Made by a program: the position numbers and the translations under genes
The notes under the pieces: model-generated
Told to the model about the DNA's origin: nothing
The model's input: the letters and a program-made list of their open reading frames with translations, nothing else
The model's database searches: none
DNA from: Phytophthora quininea
Taxonomy: Eukaryota > Oomycota > Peronosporomycetes > Peronosporales > Peronosporaceae
Direction: 5' to 3'
Assembly (NCBI GenBank): GCA_011947345.1
Contig: JAAVTG010000721.1
Location: 124,001 to 188,000, forward strand
DNA length: 64,000 nt
Part shown: positions 53,778-62,347 of the stretch, piece after piece
Numbering within the stretch: the stretch's first letter is position 1
How the letters are laid out: each line of letters begins with the position of its first letter

Positions 53778-55049
53778 AAGCTCATTTCCACGGCTGGAGA
53801 AGTGAAACTCGAGGAATCGCCGAATGTCTGGACGGAGCATGTCAAGACAGCGTACGCCCAGATAATGAAGGCATTGCAGATGGCTTCGTCGGGCCAGGAG
53901 CCGAGCAACATGCAGGCGCCCACACTACGAGCCCCGACGACGTACGCAGCGCGTCAAAACTCGGCTGGTAGTGTGGAATCAGGAGACAGCAACCGTTCCC
54001 TGAACAATGTCGACTTGCAGTCGTTCCACAGATTCTACAAGCTCGGGCGGAAGCTCGGGTCGGGAGCTTTCTCGGTGGTCCACATTGCCACCCATCGCGA
54101 GACCAGGAAGCAGGTCGCGGTGAAATGCATCGCCAAGGCAAGTCTTGGGCCTCAGGACGTGCACTCGCTGAAGCAAGAGGTGGAGGTCATGTCGAGCCTC
54201 AACCACCCGAACATTGTGCCGCTGCTAGACTACTTCGAAGAGGACCGTTACTACTATATTGTAACTCCGCTTTGTACAGGCGGCGAGTTGTTTGACGACC
54301 TCGTCAAGCGAAAGAGCTACACAGAGGAAGATGCCCGCGTGCTGATGCGGAAACTCGCCAGCGCTATCGACTACCTCCACTCTCGTGGAATTGTCCACCG
54401 CGACCTGAAGCCAGAGAACATCTTGCTAAAGACGTCTGCACCTGGTGCGGAGGTCATGATTGCCGACTTTGGCTTTGCACGTCCAATGAACGGCTCGCGA
54501 CGCGGTACGGCGTGTGGCACTCCGGGTTACGTAGCCCCCGAGGTTGTCCAGGGTGAGCCATACGGCGCTGAGGTAGACTGCTGGAGCCTCGGCGTGATTC
54601 TATTCATCCTGCTCTGTGGCTACCCTCCATTCCCTGGGTCCAACCACGCCACTGTATTGGACAAGGTCGTGAAGGCCGAGTACAAATTCGAAGCGCCGTA
54701 CTGGGACGAAGTGTCCGATGAGGCCAAAGACTTGGTATCAGAGCTGCTGACGGTCGACCGCATGAAGCGTCTCGATGCGTCGGGCATTTTGTCCCATCCG
54801 TGGATGGACCCCACACGTGCCTCGACGGTAAGCAACACGGAGGGAGAGGAACCTCGAAAGCACATTACCCGCAAGTGCTCCGACTTGCTGCCTGCTCTGC
54901 ACCAAATGCGTAAGCATAGTCTGACCCATGGCAGTCCAAAGATCCGTCCTTCCGATATGAACGTAGACGATATGGAGTTGGACGAACTGACCATGAGCAG
55001 CGATAAGGAACTGCTCGAGCGAGAGCTCGCCAACATGGACGGCTTCTAA
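53778..55049 (+). CDS. CaMK-type Ser/Thr protein kinase domain
   Basis: The frame opens after 53777 without an ATG near the expected start, so it is probably the 3' part of the PH gene. Counting from the GTG at 53802, the kinase subdomains are complete: Gly loop GSGAFSVV (86-93), VAVK Lys 108, the alpha-C Glu near 126, HRDLKPEN (199-206), DFGFA (222-226), GTPGYVAPE (239-247) and DCWSLGVILFILLCGYPPF. The CAMK-group features are the LKPEN and GYPPF strings. The tail after 'HPWMDP' contains a basic 'RKHITRKCSDLLPALHQMRKH' stretch that might bind calmodulin, followed by an acidic end. No EF hands are present. It is intact and likely active if properly joined. Confidence 0.88.
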   Translation, partial: KLISTAGEVKLEESPNVWTEHVKTAYAQIMKALQMASSGQEPSNMQAPTLRAPTTYAARQNSAGSVESGDSNRSLNNVDLQSFHRFYKLGRKLGSGAFSVVHIATHRETRKQVAVKCIAKASLGPQDVHSLKQEVEVMSSLNHPNIVPLLDYFEEDRYYYIVTPLCTGGELFDDLVKRKSYTEEDARVLMRKLASAIDYLHSRGIVHRDLKPENILLKTSAPGAEVMIADFGFARPMNGSRRGTACGTPGYVAPEVVQGEPYGAEVDCWSLGVILFILLCGYPPFPGSNHATVLDKVVKAEYKFEAPYWDEVSDEAKDLVSELLTVDRMKRLDASGILSHPWMDPTRASTVSNTEGEEPRKHITRKCSDLLPALHQMRKHSLTHGSPKIRPSDMNVDDMELDELTMSSDKELLERELANMDGF

Positions 55050-55260
55050 AGGCGTTGTCATTGGAAATGACGCCGACTTTTGCGGCGGGGTCTGTACAGA
55101 GCGCCCCGCACGCCTGCAAAGGGGTCGAATTCTTCCCCAACACTTGAGTGTGCATTTTGTGTACGTGTATATGACTTGCACGGAGGCAACAGTAGCAAGC
55201 TCTCCGTCGCAGCTAACTGGGTATAATATTCAAAACAAACTTGTATTTGCATCAACATGC

Positions 55261-55936
55261 TCACAGTCCCATGTCTTCCGCAGCTTCGAGCGCAGCTTGC
55301 GTCTGAGTGGCTTCCTGGGCCATCATCTCTCTGAAGGCTTCAAAGTCCAAGGCCGACAGCAGCAACTGCAAATTGTCTGTTGCGTCTTCGTGTTTGGGAC
55401 TGCGGTGGAGCGACCGGCAGTGCGAAAAACTCCTCGGCCGAGAGCTGGCGAGCACGACAGTAAGCACGAGGCAGATCTGTTGCCGTGTCGAAGTGCAGTA
55501 TTCAACACACCTGCTCGTGCTGGAGGAAGTCTGCAACGACATCTTCAAACAGCTCTTCGTAGCTCTACGCAAGGCGGCAATATCAAAGCAATCATCACAC
55601 AAATTTACGATCAAATAAAAGGAGCCAACTCACGCGAAACAATTCGTGTACTTTGTGACTGTGTCCTTCATCAGCTGCTACCCCAGAAAATGCTGCTGCG
55701 TGTCTGTCGATAGCATGCAAAGGTAAGCAATGAAAGCAATGCCAATGATCACTACAACTCCTTCACCTCTGAACAAACTTCTTGAGTTTCGACTCGATTT
55801 CCTCTAACGATCACAGTGTTTATACTTTGCTAGGCATCATCAAATGTCGTTCGAGTCAATTACCTTGATCGCAGTACGCAACAAGTCTCGCCACCAGCGG
55901 ATCGGAGCTCTCGACAGCAACCAGCACTTCCTCCAT
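55261..55936 (-). CDS. BART-domain protein, CFAP36/ARL2BP-like (five exons)
   Basis: Proposed exons on the minus strand: 55864-55936, 55767-55803, 55634-55703, 55511-55564 and 55261-55444. The introns are 60, 63, 69 and 66 nt, all GT-AG. The product starts MEEVLVAVESSDPLVARL and contains 'EEIESKLKKFVQRHAAAF', 'KVHELFRSYEELFEDVVADF', 'LSAEEFF' and 'LLLSALDFEAFREMM', about 140 residues. That is the helical BART fold which binds ARL2/ARL3 GTPases. CFAP36 is cilium-associated, which fits a zoospore-forming organism. One base too many near 55430-55440 in the last exon breaks the frame, either a real lesion or an assembly error. It lies tail to tail with the kinase (211 bp) and head to head with the next gene. 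Confidence 0.72.
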
Positions 55937-56010
55937 TCTTATTTACCCGTCGCTTCAAGGTGCTCACTTGATCTCACTATGCTTTATATTATCTGCCAAT
56001 CACATTCATC
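55937..56010. promoter_or_regulatory. 74-bp divergent intergenic region
   Basis: It separates the start codons of the BART gene (minus) and the DNA-binding-like gene (plus). It contains TGCCAATCACATTCATC (a CCAAT box) next to the plus-strand start and a TATATTAT stretch. It probably serves as a shared bidirectional promoter. Confidence 0.5.
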
Positions 56011-58223
56011 ATGTCGATCTGGCGCGAATATGATGCCATGGTGGCGTGGATGGAGCTGCAGGGCAACTTTGTGCGCGTCCGGGCCGACCTATCGCAGGGC
56101 AAGAGCCGCGTCTGGAGGGAGATGGCGGCCTACGTGAACCGCCAAGAGCCCGAGGCCAAGTGGACTGGCGAGCGCGCGTTCTGGAGGCTCGGGGAGTGCG
56201 TCAAGCAGTACTTAAAGACCAAGAACGCGGCGGACGCAGGCCTCACGGTGGACCACTTGGACCTCCAGGGCGGCGTTTACACGATTGAGCAGAAATTAGA
56301 GAGGAAATGCCGTCACTTTTATCGGCTACAGGAACTTTACGATGGGGACGTCAATCGGTTCACTAGCACTGGACTTAGTGAAGCTGAGCAACGAGAGGAG
56401 GAGAGTAGAGAGATCTTAGATTTGGAAGAGACGAGTGAGAAAGAGCAGGCAAAGCAAGTGGACTCGATTGTGTTGGATTCGGACGACGAGAAGAACAAGG
56501 AGCCAAAAGAAGAGCAGGAAAGTGCGACTAAACCAGTCGTATTGAGTCTCCTGTCGGACGAAGAAGAAGAGGAGGACGAGGCGTTCCCATTGCAAACAGG
56601 CATGAAGAGACCTGCTGCAGAGGTCAGAAGATCTCCGGTGAGAGCGAAAAAGACAACGAGAGAGGAGGATGGAGGCAGCTCGTGGCTTCGACGCAAGTTG
56701 AGGCGAGTTGCAGTGCCGTCTGAAAGCGCCCAGAGATCATCGTTTGATGAACCAAGACGACAAAGAACAGCTGATGATGTATTAGCTTCCAAGGACTTGA
56801 AGAAAGCGGCAGCTGCAGGAGCTAACGTTAGTGAAGACAAGTCCTCTCGGAAGCAAACACCGGCGTCTGAACCAAGACGACCAGCTAAAACAGACAAGGC
56901 AGACTCACGAGAGAAGATTAACGCAGCTGCAGCTCGTGTTAGCGTTGATGGTGCTGCTGCTCAGAAGCAAGTGCCTGTCCCTGAATCATCGGACAGCGAT
57001 ACACCGCTCGCTCGTACTACGAGTTTTAGGCTTGTGCGACAAAAGTCGCCACGTAGAACGCCGACAAGAACGCCGCTGGTGTGGTCTAGTGGCAATGCTA
57101 GTAAAGAGAAGCAGGGCCAAGGTGCGATTCCAATTTTGAAACCCACGCATAGCCCCCGCGCAGGCATTTCGACCGAGGTACGGACTCCTGCTGCCGCAGT
57201 CTCCATGACCACCGCACAAGAGCACGTGGATGAGCTAGAAGAAAAACGACAGTCCAGTCGAGCTGAGGTCAACACCTCAATGCAGAGTGGAAACACAAAC
57301 AATTCAGCGAATACGAAATCTGGAGCTACACAAGAAGTCCCGAGAGAATCAAACTCTATGTTGGATCCCTCGCTAGCAAGTGAAAGTGAAATGCTCGCGA
57401 TTCAATCTGCAGAGGCTGCGGGTACTAGTACGTCTTCTGCAGCTCCTCAACACGACAAAACGATTCATCCTACAGACCCAACGAACCGTGTGGAAAAGAC
57501 CCCAAGCAATGGGAAGCTGAGTCGCCCTGATATTGCAGCTCAGTCGACTGCCAACGAGTCAGTTGCGGAGAATCCCGCTCAGCCTAGAAATGTCGAGTCT
57601 CCTGCAGGCACGAAGACAACTCCGAAGAATGGAACAAGCTCGCAAAAAGACAAGAACCTCCAAGTCGAGCTAAACGCAGTCCCCATTCGCAAGCTCAGTC
57701 ACCGGCAGTCTCAGACGTGCTGCGGTCTGCTATCGCTCAAGTGGTATCGCAGCGTCAACAGCTTCTGAATTCCCGAACGTCTGCAGCATCACATGTATCA
57801 CATGTACGGACACGTCTCGGTGGTTTGACGACTGAAAGTGGCGGAGATAGCGCCGAGTCTGTTAAGGAGGGACTCCCAGTAAGTCACTGCGACGGCGTGC
57901 AGCAAGACAACCAACACGAAGGCATCCTTCGAGGCTTTGAACCGCCACTATTTACCTCTCCACCGACCGATCAAAACCTCGATCGGAAGCTCACGTATCT
58001 TCGAGCGAAGCAGCTGGCGTTCGACCAGATGCGATGGCGCACTGAAAACGAGCTCCAGAAGCGTGAAGTGGCGCTGCTACGTCGCGAGATGGAGGCTCGC
58101 GAAATGTTGGCGCACAAGGAGCTCGAACTCAAGCAGCTCCGAATTCGAGCCGAACTCATGCTCCCCATGATCTTATCCGGTGCCAGTCCTGCTGAAATTG
58201 CCGAACGACTCGAGATGTTGTAA
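56011..58223 (+). CDS. Putative Myb/trihelix-like protein with disordered middle and coiled-coil tail
   Basis: The ATG at 56011 starts 'SIWREYDAMVAWMELQGNF', a Trp-containing helical domain of about 115 residues ('FWRLGECVKQYL', 'KCRHFYRLQELYDGD') resembling SANT/trihelix-type DNA-binding modules. Then come an acidic block, a long Ser/Thr/Lys-rich disordered middle with several basic clusters, and a C-terminal coiled coil ('LTYLRAKQLAFDQMRWRTEN', 'ALLRREMEAREMLAHKELEL', ending 'AERLEML' at 58223). The first frame stops at 57768, and the tail is read in another frame from about 57710 on. A one-base change or a small intron near 57690-57715 is needed. The function is probably nuclear; the family identity is uncertain. 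Confidence 0.65.
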
Positions 58224-58262
58224 TGACAAGAAAAAAATATTGACCAAAGTATTCTTAGTTAA

Positions 58263-58715
58263 ATGGGTACAGAAATGGGTAAAACTCCCATTCCACCAAT
58301 GGATTCGTCGGGTGAAGATGCGCCGTTGAGCGTGTGGCGCTCTCGGCAGCTCCAGAAGACTCGCGGTAATGTGTCCATGACGTCCGCCACCCCGAGGGAC
58401 AGCGACATAGTGAACCGAAGTCCACCAGACGACGTCGACAGCGCAGATGACGAGCAGGAAAGCTGGCAGCGGCAGGAGCTGGAGCTGCAGAGCCGAAGAC
58501 TGGACTTCCACGTGGCCCAGTGGAAGCAGCAGCAGCTGCTGCGACGGGAGCGACTGCAGATCAAGTGCGAGGAGATTAACGGCAAGGAGTCGCTCACGAG
58601 GCAGCAGCAGGAGATGGAGGCCATGGAAATCCGAGCCAGAGTCGTCCAGGCGCTGACGCAGACCAACAAGAACCCGGCCCAAGTGAGGGAGTACATGGCG
58701 CTGCTGGAGGGGTGA
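58263..58715 (+). CDS. Small coiled-coil protein
   Basis: This is an intact 150-codon frame 39 bp after the previous gene. A Ser/Pro/Asp-rich first half precedes a Gln/Arg/Glu-rich coiled coil ('ELQSRRLDFHVAQWKQQQLL', 'RQQQEMEAMEIRARVVQALT') and ends 'NPAQVREYMALLEG'. The layout resembles the tail of the preceding protein ('...SPAEIAERLEML'), suggesting a partial tandem duplicate. No catalytic motif is present. Confidence 0.65.
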   Translation: MGTEMGKTPIPPMDSSGEDAPLSVWRSRQLQKTRGNVSMTSATPRDSDIVNRSPPDDVDSADDEQESWQRQELELQSRRLDFHVAQWKQQQLLRRERLQIKCEEINGKESLTRQQQEMEAMEIRARVVQALTQTNKNPAQVREYMALLEG

Positions 58716-59262
58716 AACATGACGACAAAATTGCCTCTTGGTTTAATATCATTCACCGCCACCCAGAAGACTTGACAAGAAGAGATCACAGGACACGACA
58801 TCAGGCTCAAAATGACGAGGCTGTTAATCACCTTCGTGACAGACCCCTAACTTAGCTGAAAACATTATTTCTACGACTTGGAGATACTGAACTGCAAGCG
58901 ATTGGCAGTGTCGAGTTCTTGCAGCGAAGAGACTTCTGATGCGGCTTACCTCACGACCATGGTTGAAGCTTGCTTCAAACTGGTCGTCACTCTCGACACA
59001 AAAGTGCTCGATCGCCGTTTTGGCGGTCCGCGGCATTGCGAAAACACTCGTCAATTGCCCTCCACTGCAACCACTGTCCATTTAACAAGTTGAAGCTGCC
59101 CGCAAATCTTCAGCATTCACCGCAAAACCATCTTGCCCAAGCGAATGAACACGCACTTCTATCTACATATATATGTAGATGTCATCCCGCGCAGGTGGTT
59201 GAAGCCATCGACGTCATTTCCGAATCTGGGTTAGAGCCTGTAAGTCTCCGCTCCAGATCGTC
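58716..59262. other. Intergenic region upstream of the uronate fusion gene
   Basis: No gene is recognised. It carries a perfect 20-bp palindrome at 59161-59180, about 80 bp before the next start codon. Confidence 0.5.
59161..59180. repeat. Perfect 20-bp palindrome
   Basis: ATCTACATATATATGTAGAT equals its own reverse complement. It could be a dimeric regulator site or a cruciform-prone AT run. A role in regulating the downstream gene is inference from position only. Confidence 0.7.
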
Positions 59263-62200
59263 ATGTTCTCTCCACTACGCGGCCAAAACTCCTTCTCGGA
59301 CAACACTGACGCCATCTGCATTGGTAGTGGGCGCTTCCTGGTATTAATACGTCTCCGGTCTCAATTGGCCCCGTAGCCGCATGTACCATGACTCATGCAC
59401 TCTGAATTGCCCTTTGTGCAGCGCTGCGTGCTCGTGCCAACGCTACGAGCTGCCGGGGGTGGCGTAGTGGTAGCTCAGACCAGAGGAACAAGCTTCGCCC
59501 AGGCGTGTGCTGCCGCCCAAGGCCAGTATGAAGTGGACACCATACAAAAGGACGGCAGTGTCAAGACGGAGGTGGTCCAGGTGGATGCGGTGGGCTCTTT
59601 GGGAGACAAAGAAGGCCGAGAAACCTTCATGCAATTACCCAGTAAACTGCCAAAGCTTCGCTTCATTGGCTTTGGGGTGACGGAGAGCGGGATCGTCAAG
59701 AATGGACCTGCCATTGTGGACCTTACGGAGCTGCTCTACAATTGCTTCCAAAGTATCCCCCGTAAGTGTCGTTTTTATTGAATGTTGAGAGAATAGAGGC
59801 TAATAAGAGGTGACTTCTTGATGCAGACAATGTCATCTCGGTGGTGAATACCGACAACTTGCCCAAGAATGGCGCCACGATCAAGAAGTTGGTGCTGGAG
59901 ACCGAGTGGGCTGGTCAACCTGGGGAGTTGACTGCTTTCCGAGCGTATGTGGAGAGCAAAGTGCACTTCCACAACACCATGGTGGATCGACTGACGTCAC
60001 ACCGCGCTGGAGACTCGTTGGTGCCTCTCACGGAGCCGTGGCCGACCAAGACGCTGGTCATTGAGGACTTGGACGGCGTTTTGGACGCCAATGTGCTGAG
60101 CGCTCTTCCCGGCGTGCATATCCGTTCGGCTGCGGGTCAATTAGAGCAAGATCATCTTCTGAAGCTGAGCATTGCCAACGCAGTGCACACGGCCATGGTG
60201 TATCTGCTAGCTTTGACGCGAGTGAAGACTACGTGTGATGTGTTGAAGTACCCAGAGATTCGTCAATTCCTAGACTTGCTCTTTGTGAAGGACATTGCGC
60301 CTTCGCTTGAGCTGCGTGGGATCAGCAAGGAGGAGGCACACCACACGTACGACGAGTGGATGGGGCGTGTGGAGCATGAGCACTTTGGTCTGGACAACTT
60401 CTGGGTCGGCCAGAACGCTATGCTCAAGTACGGCGTGCGTTTGTTCAGCAGCGTGGAGGCTAATGTGACTAAGGACGCATCGTATCGCCCAAGTGTCTTC
60501 ATGTCGTTCGCCACCGCTGTTATTTTGCGGTATCTGACACCAACTCAAGTAGACTCGAGAAAAGATGGCAATGGCCCGACGGTTTTCGTCGGCGCAATGG
60601 ACTCGATCCAAGCCAACACGCCATTCTACCCGACGGCGGAGAAGACGTGGGTATATGCTAACGGGTTGACAGCCAACATTTCTACTGGCAAATACGAATT
60701 CCTGGACGGTGAAAAGGGCCACACGGCCAAGTTTCTGTGGCGAGCCGGACAGAATGTGTTCGCAGCTAGCAAGAGTAGCAGCCACAAGTACCCTAAGACT
60801 ACTCGAGCTGACGCACCTTCTGAAGTTTCAAGTGGGGTGGGCGTAGCTGTTGCCGGTGTGCTCAGCTCTGTACAGGGCTTCGACATTTCCAATGACGTCT
60901 ACGCTACATTTGCCGCTGACGTCGCCGCACTCTACCAGCGTCTCATTTCCGGCAAGCAGACTGCGATGGAAACCCTGTCCGACATTCTTCGCAACCATCA
61001 GACGAGTGAGTACCTCGCCACCAAGGAAGAGTTAACTGCTTACGTTCGTGAAGCCGTCGCTACCGTGCAAGTCATTGATGTGCACACGCACTTATTCCCG
61101 CCGACCCACGGCAAACTCATGCTCTGGGGTGTCAACGAGCTGCTGACGTACCACTACCTGGTGGCGGAGTACTTACAAACCGCTCCTATCCAGCCAGAAA
61201 AGTTCAACTCGTACTCGAAGGAGCAGCAGGCCGGATTGATTTGGCAGCACTTGTTCGTAGCTCGATCTCCGATCTCGGAAGCGTGTCGTGGCGTGTTGAC
61301 GACGCTGCATTTGTTGGGTCTGGATGCCTTGGTGGCGAAACGCGACCTGCCTGCCATTCAAAACTGGTTCAAGCAGCAGGACCCTGCCGAGTATGTTGAC
61401 ACAGTGTTCCGTTTGTCAGGTCTCAAATATGTGGTGATGACAAACATCCCGTTCGACCCAGAGGAGGCTCGACACTGGCTGGGAGACCCGAGCACGAACA
61501 CGCCACCACCGGCATGGTCACGCAAGTACTTCCGCTCTGCTTTGCGTGTGGACCAGATCTTGCTGGGCGACTGGGCGTCTATCGGTCCCGCCCTGGACAT
61601 GTTCAAGTTGCCGCACACGTTGATAGGTGTGCGTGATCTGCTGGAGAAGTGGATCGATATCATGCAGCCTGAATACTTCATGGCGAGTGTCCCTAACACG
61701 TTCGAGTATCCTGATGAAGCCGCACTTGCGTCAACTTCGAGTGAGAAGCCAAGTGGTGCTGAGCTTCTGCTGAAGATGCTTCTGCCGTTGGCTGAGGAGA
61801 AGAAGCTGCCGATCGCACTCAAGTTCGACTGTGTCCGTCAGCTCAACTCTCGCCTCACTTTGGCTGGAGATGGCGTGAAGCCCACTAACGTCGACATTCT
61901 AGTCAAACTGTGCCGCAATTTCCCCAAGGTGAAGTTCCTGGCGACGTTCCTGTCGCGCGTGAACCAGCACGAGGTGACGGTGACGGCCAACAAGTTCCGC
62001 AACCTGCACTTGTACGGCTGCTGGTGGTACTGCAACAACCCGTCGATCATCGACGAGCTGACTCGCATGCGCATTGAGATTCTGGGCACGGCTTTCACGA
62101 GTCAGCACTCGGATGCGCGTGTGCTGGATCAATTGGTGTACAAGTGGAGCCACTCGAGAGAGGTGATCGGCGAAGTGTTGGTGGAAATGTATGAGAAGAT

Positions 62201-62300
62201 GTTCGAGACGGGGTGGAAGATTTCGCGCAGCGACGTGCAGCGCGATGTTGAGAGGCTGTTTGGCCACAGCTACGAGGAGTTCATGGAGAAGGAGATGTAG
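59263..62300 (+). CDS. Fused mannitol dehydrogenase-family uronate reductase / uronate isomerase (three exons)
   Basis: Exons 59263-59340, 59422-59761 and 59827-62300 (introns 81 and 65 nt, GT-AG) give 963 residues. Exon 1 supplies 'AICIGSGRFL', the first strand of the NAD-binding fold. 'GGGVVVAQTRGTSF' and 'VVNTDNLPKNG' continue the mannitol dehydrogenase-type N-terminal domain. 'HFHNTMVDRL' and KLSIANAVH carry the catalytic Lys-x4-Asn-x2-His triad of that family. The second half resembles uronate isomerase (UxaC): 'VIDVHTHLFPP' (metal-binding HxH), 'WGVNELLTYHYL' and 'HLYGCWWYCNNP'. In bacteria UxaC turns glucuronate/galacturonate into fructuronate/tagaturonate, which UxuB/UxaB reduce to mannonate/altronate, so the fusion would join consecutive steps. 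Substrate specificity is inferred. The coding sequence looks intact throughout. Confidence 0.85.
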
Positions 62301-62347
62301 TGCTGAAGAAGTAGGCAGGCGAAGTGGCTGTCGTCATTTTCCTGAAA

